Positions 26,317 through 35,160 of a stretch of DNA of 64,000 nt are shown piece by piece. The first letter of the stretch is position 1; the number at the start of each line of letters is the position of its first letter. The translations under genes were made by a program, and so were the position numbers. The notes beneath the pieces are model-generated. The model had not been told where the DNA came from. It ran no database searches and saw nothing but the letters and a program-made list of their open reading frames with translations. Source of the DNA: Streptomyces xinghaiensis S187 (GTDB lineage: Bacteria > Actinomycetota > Actinomycetes > Streptomycetales > Streptomycetaceae). The DNA lies in contig NZ_CP023202.1 in the NCBI RefSeq assembly GCF_000220705.2, positions 2,108,001 through 2,172,000 of the forward strand. Direction: 5' to 3'.

Positions 26317-27060
26317 CTACTTCGTCACGGCGGCCTCGACCTCGGCGAAGGTCTCGGCGTCCACCAGCCCGGTGTCCTCCAGGACCTCCAGGTGATCCAG
26401 CACGGTCTGGTTGGCCTGCCGCGCATGACGGCGGATCAGGTCGTTCTGCGTCGAGCCGCGGACCTCGCCGATGACGGCGAAGATCTTGCCGTGCGAGGCG
26501 CGCAGGAGATTGGCGAAGAGCTTGTCGAACTCGGCGCCCTTGGCGGCCTTCATCTGCCGGACCCACTCCTGCTGCTCGGCCGTGGCCTGGTCGGGGATCT
26601 GCACCCCGAGGAGCTTGGCGTCCTCGCGGACGAGCTGGTCCAGCTTGGCGTGGCCGTCGATGAGGTGGAGCCCGGCGCGCTTGACCGCCTCGCTGGAGGC
26701 GTTGGTCTGGGCCAGCCGCCCGGCGGGGATCTCCCACAGCCCGGCCTGGCGCACGGATGACAGGAACTTCTTGTCCACCTCGGTGACGGTCCCGATGTCA
26801 CCCGCGGCGGCCCCGTTCTGCGCCTGCCCCTGCGCCTGCCCTTGTGCCTGCCCTTGTGCCTGCCCGTCGGCGCCGACGGCGCCGTCGGCTCCCGCCTGCG
26901 GCGCGCCCGCGATCGGGCTCGCCTCCTCGTTGGCCTGGCTGCTGCTGGTCTGCAGGTTGATCAGTACGGGTATGAGTGCCAGTACGGCGACGATCGCTAG
27001 GGCGATGGCCGCCGTGCGCATCGACACTCTGGGCTTCTCGGCCCGGCGGTTGCTGCGCAC
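26317..27060 (-). CDS. DUF4142 secreted/anchored protein with GQAQ repeats
   Basis: A 247-residue protein. GTG 27060 is preferred over ATG 27090 because AGGAGGAGG sits 4-5 nt before it and nothing like it precedes the ATG. A signal anchor (about 15-38) leads to a Gln/Gly/Ala linker with four GQAQ units (about 67-84), then an alpha-helical DUF4142 domain (about 95-235; DKKFLSSVRQAGLWEI, EWVRQMKAA, HLEVLED). DUF4142 proteins are periplasmic or extracytoplasmic helical bundles with ferritin-like fold and unknown function. The gene is alone, convergent with the regulator gene and followed upstream by pfkA on the same strand. Confidence 0.82.
   Translation of the reverse strand: MRSNRRAEKPRVSMRTAAIALAIVAVLALIPVLINLQTSSSQANEEASPIAGAPQAGADGAVGADGQAQGQAQGQAQGQAQNGAAAGDIGTVTEVDKKFLSSVRQAGLWEIPAGRLAQTNASSEAVKRAGLHLIDGHAKLDQLVREDAKLLGVQIPDQATAEQQEWVRQMKAAKGAEFDKLFANLLRASHGKIFAVIGEVRGSTQNDLIRRHARQANQTVLDHLEVLEDTGLVDAETFAEVEAAVTK
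26817..26869 (-). repeat. 12-bp repeats coding GQAQ units
   Basis: The plus strand shows successive variants of CCTGCCCTTGTG / CCTGCCCCTGCG, coding for four GQAQ units in the linker of the DUF4142 protein. Copy number may vary by slippage. Confidence 0.7.
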
Positions 27061-27233
27061 GGTGCCTCCTCCTGGGGACGGGTGTTCCATCCCATACGGA
27101 GGGGGCGGCGGGGGTGTTCACCGTCCCGGAGGGGCAATCGGATTGCCCTTCTCCGCGCGGCGGCCGGGCCCGGAAGGGCACCGGGGGCGACCGCACGGCC
27201 CGCCCTGCGACCCCGACAGGCCGACAGGCCGGT

Positions 27234-28259
27234 CTAGTAGACGGACTCCGCCTCGCGCATCCGGTGCTCCGGGACCGTCTTCAGCTCCGACACGGCCTCG
27301 GCCAGCGGCACCAGGCGGATGTCGTTGCCGCGCAGCGCGGTCATCATGCCGAACTCCCGCCGGTGCGCGGCCTCCACGGCGTGCCAGCCGAAGCGGGTGG
27401 CGAGGACGCGGTCGAACGCGGTCGGGGTGCCGCCGCGCTGGACGTGGCCGAGGATGACGGGGCGGGCCTCCTTGCCGATCCGGCGTTCCAGTTCGGCGGC
27501 GAGGCGGTTGCCGATCCCGGTGAAGCGCTCGTGCCCGTACTGGTCGATCCGGCCCTTCTCGTACGGCATGGAGCCCTCGGCCGGGTGCGCGCCCTCGGCG
27601 ACGCAGACGACGGCGAACTTCTTCCCGCGGGAGAAGCGTTCCTCGATCATCTCGCAGAGCTTGTCGAGCTGGAACGGCCGTTCGGGCAGGCAGATGCCGT
27701 GGGCACCGCCCGCCATGCCCGACTCCAGGGCGATCCAGCCCGCGTGCCGGCCCATCACCTCGACGACCATGATGCGCTGGTGCGACTCGGCGGTGGTCTT
27801 CAGCCGGTCCAGTGCCTCGGTGGCGACGCCGACGGCGGTGTCGAAGCCGAAGGTGCGGTCGGTGGCCGAGATGTCGTTGTCGATGGTCTTCGGCACGCCC
27901 ACGACCGGCATCCCCGCGTCGGAGAGCATCCGGGCCGCGGTGAGCGTGCCCTCGCCGCCGATCGGGAGGAGCGCGTCCAGGCCCAGTTCACCGCAGAGTT
28001 CCTCGGCGTGGTCGCAGGCCTCGTCGAGCCGGCCGCGCTCCAGCCGGGCGGAGCCGAGGATGGTGCCGCCGCGGGAGAGGATGCCGCTGACCGCGTCCAG
28101 GTCCAGCTTCCGGTAGCGCCGTTCGAGCAGTCCCTTGAACCCGTCTTCAAAACCGATGACCTCGTCGCCGTGGCCGACCACGGCGCGGTGCACCACGGAC
28201 CGGATCACAGCGTTCAGTCCGGGGCAGTCGCCGCCTGCGGTGAGGACTCCGATGCGCAT
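27234..28259 (-). CDS. pfkA: 6-phosphofructokinase
   Basis: A 341-residue enzyme phosphorylating fructose-6-phosphate in glycolysis. ATG 28259 starts MRIGVLTAGGDCPGLN and has AGGAGA 9 nt upstream; an earlier in-frame ATG adds unrelated residues. Phosphoryl-donor signature: GGEGT has Gly at the position where PPi-dependent enzymes have Asp, while GVPKTIDND has Lys where classical ATP enzymes have Gly. This Gly/Lys mix is the group III, ATP-dependent type known in Streptomyces and Amycolatopsis. Catalytic TIDND, MGRHAGWIA and PERPF motifs are present. It is divergent from pta-ackA with its own consensus-like promoter. Confidence 0.95.
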   Translation of the reverse strand: MRIGVLTAGGDCPGLNAVIRSVVHRAVVGHGDEVIGFEDGFKGLLERRYRKLDLDAVSGILSRGGTILGSARLERGRLDEACDHAEELCGELGLDALLPIGGEGTLTAARMLSDAGMPVVGVPKTIDNDISATDRTFGFDTAVGVATEALDRLKTTAESHQRIMVVEVMGRHAGWIALESGMAGGAHGICLPERPFQLDKLCEMIEERFSRGKKFAVVCVAEGAHPAEGSMPYEKGRIDQYGHERFTGIGNRLAAELERRIGKEARPVILGHVQRGGTPTAFDRVLATRFGWHAVEAAHRREFGMMTALRGNDIRLVPLAEAVSELKTVPEHRMREAESVY

Positions 28260-28592
28260 GGTGCTGTGTCTCCTGTGGTGGGATTTCCGGTCCGGAAGTG
28301 GGGGGAGATACGGATGTGTCAATCCGATTGTTCCACGCCCGGCGGGCCGGTGACGCTTCCAGCCGTCCGGACGAGCGCCTTACCGACCGGTACGGATAGT
28401 GTCAAGACGAGCGCTCGCCACGCGGGGGTTATTCACCCCGCGGGCCGGTGAGGCTTCCCCGTGCCCGGTCTTCGTACGCACGGGGGCGGCGGCCCGGAAG
28501 CATGGGGCACCAGCGGGACGGGCAGCCGCGAGCGAGAACGAGGCGTGAGCCCGGCGGGACCGGCCGGGACGAGCGAGGAACGGAGAGCACGC
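28260..28592. other. 333-bp divergent control region pfkA / pta
   Basis: No gene. It contains the pfkA promoter (28377-28405, minus), two near-identical 19-bp direct repeats (28342-28360 and 28440-28458, one mismatch), a 9-bp direct repeat GACGAGCGC (28370-28378 and 28406-28414) bracketing the promoter, and the pta ribosome-binding site (GGAG at 28582-28585). Confidence 0.6.
28377..28405 (-). promoter_or_regulatory. pfkA promoter, TTGACA-17-TAAGGC
   Basis: Read on the minus strand, TTGACA (28405-28400) is an exact -35 consensus, followed by a 17-bp spacer and TAAGGC (28382-28377). It lies about 118 bp before the pfkA ATG. Confidence 0.7.
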
Positions 28593-30959
28593 GTGACGCG
28601 CAGCGTGTACGTCACCGGGATCGACCGGGGCGACGGCCGCCAGGTCGTCGAGCTGGGGGTGATGGAGCTCCTGACCCGCCACGTGGACCGGGTGGGCGTC
28701 TTCCGCCCGCTGGTGCACGACGGACCGGACCGGCTCTTCGAACTGCTCCGCGCCCGCTACCGGCTGCTGCAGGACTCCGGGTCGGTCTACGGCATGAGCT
28801 ACGAGGCGGCGGCCGCCCTCCAGGCGGAGCGCGGCACCGACGAACTGGTCTCCCATCTGGTGGACCAGTTCCACGCCATGGCGCGGGACTACGAGTTCGT
28901 CCTCGTCCTGGGCACCGACTACGCCGAGACGGGCGTCCCGGCGGAGCTCAACCTCAACGCCCGGCTCGCCAACGAGTTCGGCGCCGCGCTGATCGCCGTC
29001 GTCGGCGGGCAGAAGCAGCCGGCCGAGTCCGTACGGGCCGAGGTGCACAACGCGTACGCCGCCTTCGACTCCCTCGGCTGCGACGTCGTCGCCATGATCG
29101 CCAACCGGGTGAACCCCGCGGAGCAGCAGGAGATCGCGGCCGGGCTGGCCGCCAAGCTGCCCGTCCCCTGCTACGTCCTGCCGGAGGACAGCTCGCTCTC
29201 CGCGCCCACCGTGCAGCAGATCGTGCAGTCCCTGGGCGCGGAGGTGCTGCTCGGCGACGCGGCCGGACTCGCCCGGGACGCCCGGGACTTCGTCTTCGGC
29301 GGCGCCATGATGCCGACCTTCCTCGCCGCGCTCACCGAGGGCGCCCTCGTGGTCACCCCCGGGGACCGGGCGGATCTGATCATCGGCGCGCTCGCCGCCC
29401 ACGCGGCCGGCTCGCCGCCCATCGCGGGGGTGCTGCTCACCCTCGACGAGCGGCCGGGGCCGGACATCATGGCGCTCGCCGAACGGCTCGCACCGGGCAC
29501 CCCCGTGGTCTCCGTGCCGGGCAAGAGCTTCCCCACGGCGGGCGAACTCTTCGCGCTGGAAGGCAAGTTGAACGCCTGGTCGCCGCGGAAGACGGAGACC
29601 GCGCTCGGCCTGTTCGACCGGCACGTCGACACCGCCGACCTGACCTCCCGGATCTCGCTGGCCCGCTCCAGCCGCGTCACGCCGATGATGTTCGAGCACG
29701 AGCTGATCGAACGGGCCCGGGCGCACCGCCGCCGCGTCGTCCTCCCCGAGGGCACCGAGGAGCGGGTGCTGCGCGCGGCGGACGTCCTGCTCCGCCGCGA
29801 CATCTGCGACCTGACGCTGCTCGGCGACCCGGAGACGATCCGGCGGCGCGCCTCCGAACTCACCGTGGAGCTGGCGGACGCCCAGCTCATCGACCCCCGC
29901 ACCTCACCGCTGCGGGAGCGCTTCGCCGAGCTGTACGCCAAGCTCCGGGCGCACAAGGGCGTCGACTACGAGCTGGCGTACGACGTGGTCGCCGACGTCT
30001 CGTACTTCGGCACCCTGATGGTCCAGGAGGGGCTGGCCGACGGCATGGTCTCCGGTGCGGCGCACTCCACGGCCGCGACGCTGCGCCCCGGCTTCGAGAT
30101 CATCAAGACCGCTCCGGGCGCGCACATCGTCAGCTCGGTGTTCTTCATGTGCCTGGCCGACCGGGTCCTCGTCTACGGCGACTGCGCGGTCAACCCGGAC
30201 CCGGACGCCGAGCAGCTCGCCGACATCGCCATCCAGTCGGCCGGTACGGCGGCCAAGTTCGGCGTGGAGCCGCGGATCGCGATGCTCTCGTACTCCACCG
30301 GCACCTCGGGCCACGGCGCCGACGTCGACAAGGTGCGCAAGGCCACCGAACTGGTGCGGCAGCGGCGGCCGGACCTGATGGTCGAGGGGCCGATCCAGTA
30401 CGACGCCGCCGTGGACGCCACCGTGGCCGCCGCGAAGCTGCCCGGGTCGGAGGTCGCCGGACGGGCCACGGTGCTGGTCTTCCCCGACCTCAACACCGGC
30501 AACAACACCTACAAGGCGGTTCAGCGGTCGGCGGGCGCCGTCGCGGTCGGCCCCGTCCTGCAGGGGCTGCGCAAGCCGGTGAACGACCTGTCGCGCGGCG
30601 CGCTGGTGCCGGACATCATCACCACGGTGGCGATCACGGCCATCCAGGCCCAGGAGCGGAGCGTCCCGGCCGGGCAGGCGGCGGGGGACGCGCAGCCGGC
30701 ACCGGCCGCACGGCCCGCGCCCCCGGCAGCGGCGGGCGCGGCACAGCCGGCCCTGGAGCCGAGGCGGTCGCCGCGGGCCCTGGGAACGGGCACGGGCACG
30801 TCGGCTCCGGCCCCCGGCGGCGCGGAGGCCGGATCGGCGGACATCACGCACCAGGCGGAGAGCGCCCACCGGAACGAGAATCCCCGGGAGACCCGTCCCG
30901 AGGAGCCACGGCCCGCCACACCCGGAACCCCCCGGACGCGGAAGGCGCGGCCCGAGTGA
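28593..30959 (+). CDS. pta: Phosphate acetyltransferase, long form with BioD-like N-terminus
   Basis: A 788-residue enzyme converting acetyl-CoA and phosphate to acetyl-phosphate. GTG 28593 starts TRSVYVTGIDRGDGRQV, the usual BioD/DRTGG-type N-terminus, with GGAG 7 nt upstream. The regulatory N-terminal half (to about 370) is followed by the catalytic PTA domain (about 370-690; VLPEGTEERVLRAADVLL, SYSTGTSGHGADVDKV, VFPDLNTGNN). Beyond the normal end (AITAIQAQ) is an extra tail of about 100 Ala/Pro/Arg-rich residues not needed for catalysis. The stop overlaps the ackA GTG, coupling both enzymes of the acetate pathway. Confidence 0.94.
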   Translation: MTRSVYVTGIDRGDGRQVVELGVMELLTRHVDRVGVFRPLVHDGPDRLFELLRARYRLLQDSGSVYGMSYEAAAALQAERGTDELVSHLVDQFHAMARDYEFVLVLGTDYAETGVPAELNLNARLANEFGAALIAVVGGQKQPAESVRAEVHNAYAAFDSLGCDVVAMIANRVNPAEQQEIAAGLAAKLPVPCYVLPEDSSLSAPTVQQIVQSLGAEVLLGDAAGLARDARDFVFGGAMMPTFLAALTEGALVVTPGDRADLIIGALAAHAAGSPPIAGVLLTLDERPGPDIMALAERLAPGTPVVSVPGKSFPTAGELFALEGKLNAWSPRKTETALGLFDRHVDTADLTSRISLARSSRVTPMMFEHELIERARAHRRRVVLPEGTEERVLRAADVLLRRDICDLTLLGDPETIRRRASELTVELADAQLIDPRTSPLRERFAELYAKLRAHKGVDYELAYDVVADVSYFGTLMVQEGLADGMVSGAAHSTAATLRPGFEIIKTAPGAHIVSSVFFMCLADRVLVYGDCAVNPDPDAEQLADIAIQSAGTAAKFGVEPRIAMLSYSTGTSGHGADVDKVRKATELVRQRRPDLMVEGPIQYDAAVDATVAAAKLPGSEVAGRATVLVFPDLNTGNNTYKAVQRSAGAVAVGPVLQGLRKPVNDLSRGALVPDIITTVAITAIQAQERSVPAGQAAGDAQPAPAARPAPPAAAGAAQPALEPRRSPRALGTGTGTSAPAPGGAEAGSADITHQAESAHRNENPRETRPEEPRPATPGTPRTRKARPE

Positions 30960-32188
30960 GCACCGATTCCGCGGGCCCGGCCCGCTCCACCGCACCCGCA
31001 ACGGACCGTCCGGCGGGCACCCGCGTCCTCGTCATCAACTCCGGCTCCTCGTCGGTCAAGTACCAGCTCCTGGACATGGCCGGCCGGACCGGCGCGGACG
31101 GCACGGGTGCCGTGCGGCTCGCCTCCGGGCTGGTGGAGCGGATCGGCGAGGGCCCCGTCGCCGACCACGCGGCCGCCCTGCGGCAGGCGGCGGCCGAACT
31201 GGACGAGCGCGGGCTGGGCCTGGACTCCCCCGGTCTCGCCGCCGTCGGCCACCGCGTGGTGCACGGCGGCACCCGGTTCACCGGGCCGACGCGGATCACC
31301 GACGAGGTGGTGGCGGGGATCGAGGAGCTGATCCCGCTCGCCCCGCTCCACAACCCGGCGAACATCCAGGGCATCAAGGTGGCCCGGGAGCTGCGCCCGG
31401 ACCTGCCGCAGGTCGCCGTCTTCGACACCGCGTTCCACTCGACGATGCCCGAGCACGCGGCCCGCTACGCGATCGACACCGCCACCGCCGACGCCCACGG
31501 GGTGCGCCGCTACGGTTTCCACGGCACCTCGCACGCCTATGTCTCGCGGGCCGCCGCGGCGCTGCTGGGCCGGGAGCCCGCCGAGGTCAACGCCATCGTG
31601 CTGCACCTGGGCAACGGCGCCAGCGCGTCCGCCGTCGCGGGCGGGGTGTGCGTGGAGACGTCGATGGGCCTGACCCCGCTGGAGGGGCTCGTCATGGGCA
31701 CCCGCTCGGGCGATCTGGACCCGGCCGTGATCTTCCATCTGTCCCGGGAGGCGGGGATGTCCACGGACGAGATCGACACCCTGCTCAACAAGCGGAGCGG
31801 TCTGCTCGGCCTGTGCGGGGACAACGACATGCGGGAGATCGGCCGCCGGATGGCCGAGGGGGACCGCGCGGCCGGGCTGGCGTTCGAGATCTACGTCCAC
31901 CGGCTGCGGAAGTACGTGGGTGCGTACACCGCCGTGCTGGGCCGGGTGGACGTCATCGCGTTCACGGCGGGCGTCGGGGAGAATTCGGCTGCCGTACGGG
32001 AGGCGGCCATGCGCGGGCTGGAGGCTCTGGGCATCGCACTCGACCCGGTGCGCAACGCGCTGCGCGGGTCGTCCGCCCGGCTGATCTCGGCCGACGGCAG
32101 CAGGACCGCCGTGGCCGTGATCCCCACCGACGAGGAACTGGAGATCGCGACACAGGCATACGCGCTGGTCGGTGCGGTACGCGACTGA
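30956..32188 (+). CDS. ackA: Acetate kinase
   Basis: A 410-residue ASKHA-fold kinase interconverting acetyl-phosphate and acetate with ATP formation. GTG 30956 overlaps the pta stop by 4 bp. Motifs: INSGSSSVKY (phosphate 1), RVVHGG, GFHGTSHAYV, HLGNGASASAV (phosphate 2), MGTRSGDLDP, NKRSGLLG, and FTAGVGENSA (adenosine). The first ~22 residues are a short Ala/Thr/Pro-rich extension. Together with pta it forms the overflow and acetate-reuse pathway, directly upstream of pyk. Confidence 0.95.
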   Translation: MSTDSAGPARSTAPATDRPAGTRVLVINSGSSSVKYQLLDMAGRTGADGTGAVRLASGLVERIGEGPVADHAAALRQAAAELDERGLGLDSPGLAAVGHRVVHGGTRFTGPTRITDEVVAGIEELIPLAPLHNPANIQGIKVARELRPDLPQVAVFDTAFHSTMPEHAARYAIDTATADAHGVRRYGFHGTSHAYVSRAAAALLGREPAEVNAIVLHLGNGASASAVAGGVCVETSMGLTPLEGLVMGTRSGDLDPAVIFHLSREAGMSTDEIDTLLNKRSGLLGLCGDNDMREIGRRMAEGDRAAGLAFEIYVHRLRKYVGAYTAVLGRVDVIAFTAGVGENSAAVREAAMRGLEALGIALDPVRNALRGSSARLISADGSRTAVAVIPTDEELEIATQAYALVGAVRD

Positions 32189-32283
32189 ACACGGCCGCAC
32201 CCGCTCACCGGAGCTCCGGACGGCGGCCGGGCAGCGTCAGCACAGGATCAGGACAGGAATATTCCGCTCCGAAACAAACCCGA

Positions 32284-32289
32284 TAGGAT
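32284..32289 (+). promoter_or_regulatory. -10 box of pyk, leaderless arrangement
   Basis: TAGGAT matches the Streptomyces -10 consensus and ends 7 nt before ATG 32297, so transcription should begin at or next to the start codon. No clear TTGACA-like -35 is present. Confidence 0.6.
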
Positions 32290-32296
32290 GGCCCCC

Positions 32297-33721
32297 ATGC
32301 GCCGTTCCAAAATCGTCTGCACCCTGGGCCCAGCCGTCGACTCCTACGAGCAGCTGAAGTCGCTGATCGAGGCCGGTATGAACGTGGCCCGCTTCAACAT
32401 GAGCCACGGGAGCCACCCGGAGCACGAGGAGCGGTATCACCGCGTCCGGAAGGCGTCGGAGGAGACCGGCCGGGCGGTCGGTGTGCTCGCCGACCTCCAG
32501 GGGCCGAAGATCCGGCTGGAGACCTTCGCCGAGGGCCCGGTCGAGCTGGTCCGCGGGGACGAGTTCACCATCACCACCGAGGACGTCGCGGGCGACAAGT
32601 CCATCTGCGGCACCACCTACAAGGGCCTGCCGGCGGACGTCTCCAAGGGCGAGTCCGTCCTCATCAACGACGGCGCGGTGGCGCTGCAGGTGACGGAGGT
32701 GGACGGGCCGCGGGTCCGGACCATCGTCATCGAGGGCGGGGTCATCTCCGACCACAAGGGCATCAACCTGCCGGGCGTGGCGGTGAACGTGCCGGCGCTG
32801 TCGGAGAAGGACGTCGAGGACCTGAGGTTCGCGCTCCGGCTCGGCTGCGACATGGTGGCGCTGTCCTTCGTCCGGGACGCGTCGGACGTCCGCGACGTGC
32901 ACCGGGTGATGGACGAGGTCGGCCGCCGGGTCCCCGTCATCGCCAAGGTGGAGAAGCCGCAGGCCGTCGCCAACATGGAGGAGGTCGTGATGGCCTTCGA
33001 CGGCGTGATGGTCGCCCGTGGCGACCTGGCCGTCGAGTATCCGCTGGAGAAGGTCCCGATGGTGCAGAAGCGGCTGGTGGAGATGTGCCGCCGCAACGCC
33101 AAGCCGGTGATCGTCGCCACGCAGATGATGGAGTCGATGATCAACTCCTCGCGGCCGACCCGTGCCGAGGCCTCCGATGTGGCCAACGCGATCCTGGACG
33201 GCGCGGACGCGGTGATGCTGTCGGCCGAGTCCTCGGTCGGCAAGTACCCGATCGAGACGGTCAAGACGATGTCCCGCATCGTCGAGGAAGCCGAGCAGGA
33301 GTGGCTCAACCGCGGCCTCCAGCCGCTGGTGCCCGGCAAGAAGCCGCGCACCCAGGGCGGTTCGGTGGCCCGCGCGGCCTGCGAGATCGCCGACTTCCTG
33401 GGCGCCAAGTCGCTGGTGGCGTTCACCAAGTCCGGTGACACCGCCCGCCGGCTGTCCCGCTACCGGGCGAGCCAGCCGATCCTGGCCTTCACCACCGACC
33501 CGGCGACCCGCTGCCAGCTCGCGCTGAGCTGGGGCGTGGAGACCCACGTCGTCCCGCACGTCGACAACACCGACGCGATGGTGGACCTGGTCGACGCGGA
33601 GCTGCTCAAGCTGCACCGCTACAACGAGGGCGACACCATGATCATCACGGCGGGCTCCCCGCCCGGCGTGCCCGGCACCACCAACATGGTCCGGGTCCAC
33701 CACCTGGGCGCCCAGGGCTGA
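32297..33721 (+). CDS. pyk: Pyruvate kinase
   Basis: A 474-residue glycolytic enzyme making pyruvate and ATP from phosphoenolpyruvate. ATG 32297 gives MRRSKIVCTLGPA, the family N-terminus; ATG 32288 lies inside the -10 box and is unlikely. Motifs: MNVARFNMSHG, LADLQGPKIRLE, the active-site lysine in IAKVEKPQA, MVARGDLAVE, and TQMMESMI. The C-terminal allosteric domain ends GTTNMVRVHHLG. Translation probably starts on a leaderless mRNA. It is followed by a perfect 12-bp hairpin facing the envelope cassette. Confidence 0.96.
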   Translation: MRRSKIVCTLGPAVDSYEQLKSLIEAGMNVARFNMSHGSHPEHEERYHRVRKASEETGRAVGVLADLQGPKIRLETFAEGPVELVRGDEFTITTEDVAGDKSICGTTYKGLPADVSKGESVLINDGAVALQVTEVDGPRVRTIVIEGGVISDHKGINLPGVAVNVPALSEKDVEDLRFALRLGCDMVALSFVRDASDVRDVHRVMDEVGRRVPVIAKVEKPQAVANMEEVVMAFDGVMVARGDLAVEYPLEKVPMVQKRLVEMCRRNAKPVIVATQMMESMINSSRPTRAEASDVANAILDGADAVMLSAESSVGKYPIETVKTMSRIVEEAEQEWLNRGLQPLVPGKKPRTQGGSVARAACEIADFLGAKSLVAFTKSGDTARRLSRYRASQPILAFTTDPATRCQLALSWGVETHVVPHVDNTDAMVDLVDAELLKLHRYNEGDTMIITAGSPPGVPGTTNMVRVHHLGAQG

Positions 33722-33777
33722 GGCCCGGCCCCCGGGCAGCGGCTCCGCGCCGCGCCCGTCCCCCCGCACCACGCGGC

Positions 33778-33805
33778 GTGGGCCGCCCCGTCCGGGGCGG
33801 CCCAC
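33778..33805. terminator. Bidirectional hairpin between pyk and the envelope cassette
   Basis: GTGGGCCGCCCC (33778-33789) and GGGGCGGCCCAC (33794-33805) form a perfect 12-bp stem with loop GTCC, between convergent stops at 33721 and 33868. Confidence 0.75.
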
Positions 33806-33867
33806 CTGTCGTCTCGCGGCTCCGGGAACGGGGTAACCGTGCCCGGCGTGCGGTGTGGCGTTCCGTC

Positions 33868-35160
33868 TCAGCCCCCGTCGTACATCTTCATGCCGGGGAC
33901 CGTCAGGTCTCCGCCGAACTGGCCGGCCTGGGTGACCTTCACACCGGTGAAGAAGACCTCGGGGAGGTTCAGCGGCGGCGGGCTCTTGGGGCTGAAGGTG
34001 ATCGGGATGATGCCCAGGAGGTTGCCCTTGAGCTCCTCCGTGTACATGGTCACCGTGCCGCCCCGGATCGTGGAGTTGCTGCCCTCCGCGGCCTTCACAT
34101 GGGTGGTGCTGCCGCCGGGGGCCTGGACCATCTGGTGGAGGTCCCGGATGTCCACGCCGGTGGCGGTGAACTTCAGGACTTCCTTGACCTTGCCGCTCCA
34201 GGTCCTGACCTTGACGATGCCCTTGTAGTCGAGGCCGTGCAGCGAGAGCTTGCTGCTCTGCAGGATCCACGGCTCGTCGGGCAGCAGGGCCGGGGTCGGG
34301 TCAACCTCCGCGTCGGCCAGGGCCTGGGCGTCGTACTCGGGGCAGGGGAACGGCTGCAGGCCGTCCTCGGCGGTCGGCGAGGGGGACGGGGTGGCCGCGT
34401 CCTCGGCGTCCTCGGCCGCCTTCTCCGCGGCCTCCCTGGCCTTCTCCTCCGCCGTCTTGGCGGCCGATCCGGCGGCGTCCGCGACCTCCTCCACGGCCTC
34501 GCCGGCGCTCTCGCGCGCCGAGTCCGCGGGCTCCTTCGCGTCCGCGGAGGGCTCCGCCGACGGGGTGGCGCTCGGAGAGGCGGTGGCCGAGGGCTCCGCG
34601 GTCTCCTCCTTGTCGCCGCCGCCGGTGAAGAAGTCGTTGATCTTCTCACCGATGCCCAGCGGGTCGAGCGGGTTCCTCGTCTCGGACTCCGACGGGGACG
34701 GCTCCGGCTCCGGGGACTCCTCGGCCGCGGACCCGGACGCCTCGGAGGATTCCGCGGACCCGCCGTCCTCCGCACTCGGGGCGGGCTCCGGCTCCGGCGC
34801 ACCGCCGGACGACGGCTCGGGGGCCGGCTCGGACGTCTCCGGCCCGGCGGCGCCGTCCTTCTCACCCGCGGCCCGGTCGTCCGTCTTCCCGTCCTCGGCG
34901 GCCTTGCCGTCCTCGTCCGGCTCGTCGGGCTGGGACACGCACTTGCCCGGCTTGAACTTGGGCTGCGGGTCGGCCTGGGCCAGCGGGGTGCTGAGTCCCA
35001 TGCCCACGAGCACGGCGGTCGGCATGGCCGCCAGGGCTATCGCCCGGCCGGCGGGCATGTGCAAACGCGTGAGCATCGACTTTCTCGGGGCCGCGTGGCG
35101 CGGCCCTTCTGCTGCGCGACGGCGGCTCTCGCCGTCGAGCCGAGCCTCGTCAGCCCGCAC
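33868..35160 (-). CDS. Secreted Ser/Pro/Glu-rich protein of the DUF6230/DUF6114 cassette
   Basis: A 430-residue protein of unknown function. GTG 35160 is chosen because GGGGAGG lies 4 nt before it; it overlaps the end of the DUF6114 gene. A basic N-terminus and hydrophobic stretch (about 33-61, ending TPLAQA) form a long signal peptide. Residues about 65-290 are low complexity, first acidic and Ser/Pro-rich, then Ala/Glu-rich with predicted helix. The C-terminal ~140 residues are a compact beta-rich domain (QSSKLSLHGLDYKG, LKFTATGVDIRDLHQ, TFSPKSPPPLN, TVPGMKMYDGG). No sortase signal or catalytic motif is visible. I infer a surface protein acting with its two neighbours; the C-terminal domain shows a faint pattern likeness to the DUF6230 protein. 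Confidence 0.72.
   Translation of the reverse strand: MRADEARLDGESRRRAAEGPRHAAPRKSMLTRLHMPAGRAIALAAMPTAVLVGMGLSTPLAQADPQPKFKPGKCVSQPDEPDEDGKAAEDGKTDDRAAGEKDGAAGPETSEPAPEPSSGGAPEPEPAPSAEDGGSAESSEASGSAAEESPEPEPSPSESETRNPLDPLGIGEKINDFFTGGGDKEETAEPSATASPSATPSAEPSADAKEPADSARESAGEAVEEVADAAGSAAKTAEEKAREAAEKAAEDAEDAATPSPSPTAEDGLQPFPCPEYDAQALADAEVDPTPALLPDEPWILQSSKLSLHGLDYKGIVKVRTWSGKVKEVLKFTATGVDIRDLHQMVQAPGGSTTHVKAAEGSNSTIRGGTVTMYTEELKGNLLGIIPITFSPKSPPPLNLPEVFFTGVKVTQAGQFGGDLTVPGMKMYDGG

Noticed and set aside
28448..32188. Apparent 1246-codon gene ending with ackA
   Set aside because: The upstream part is the shadow of pta. The real kinase starts at GTG 30956.
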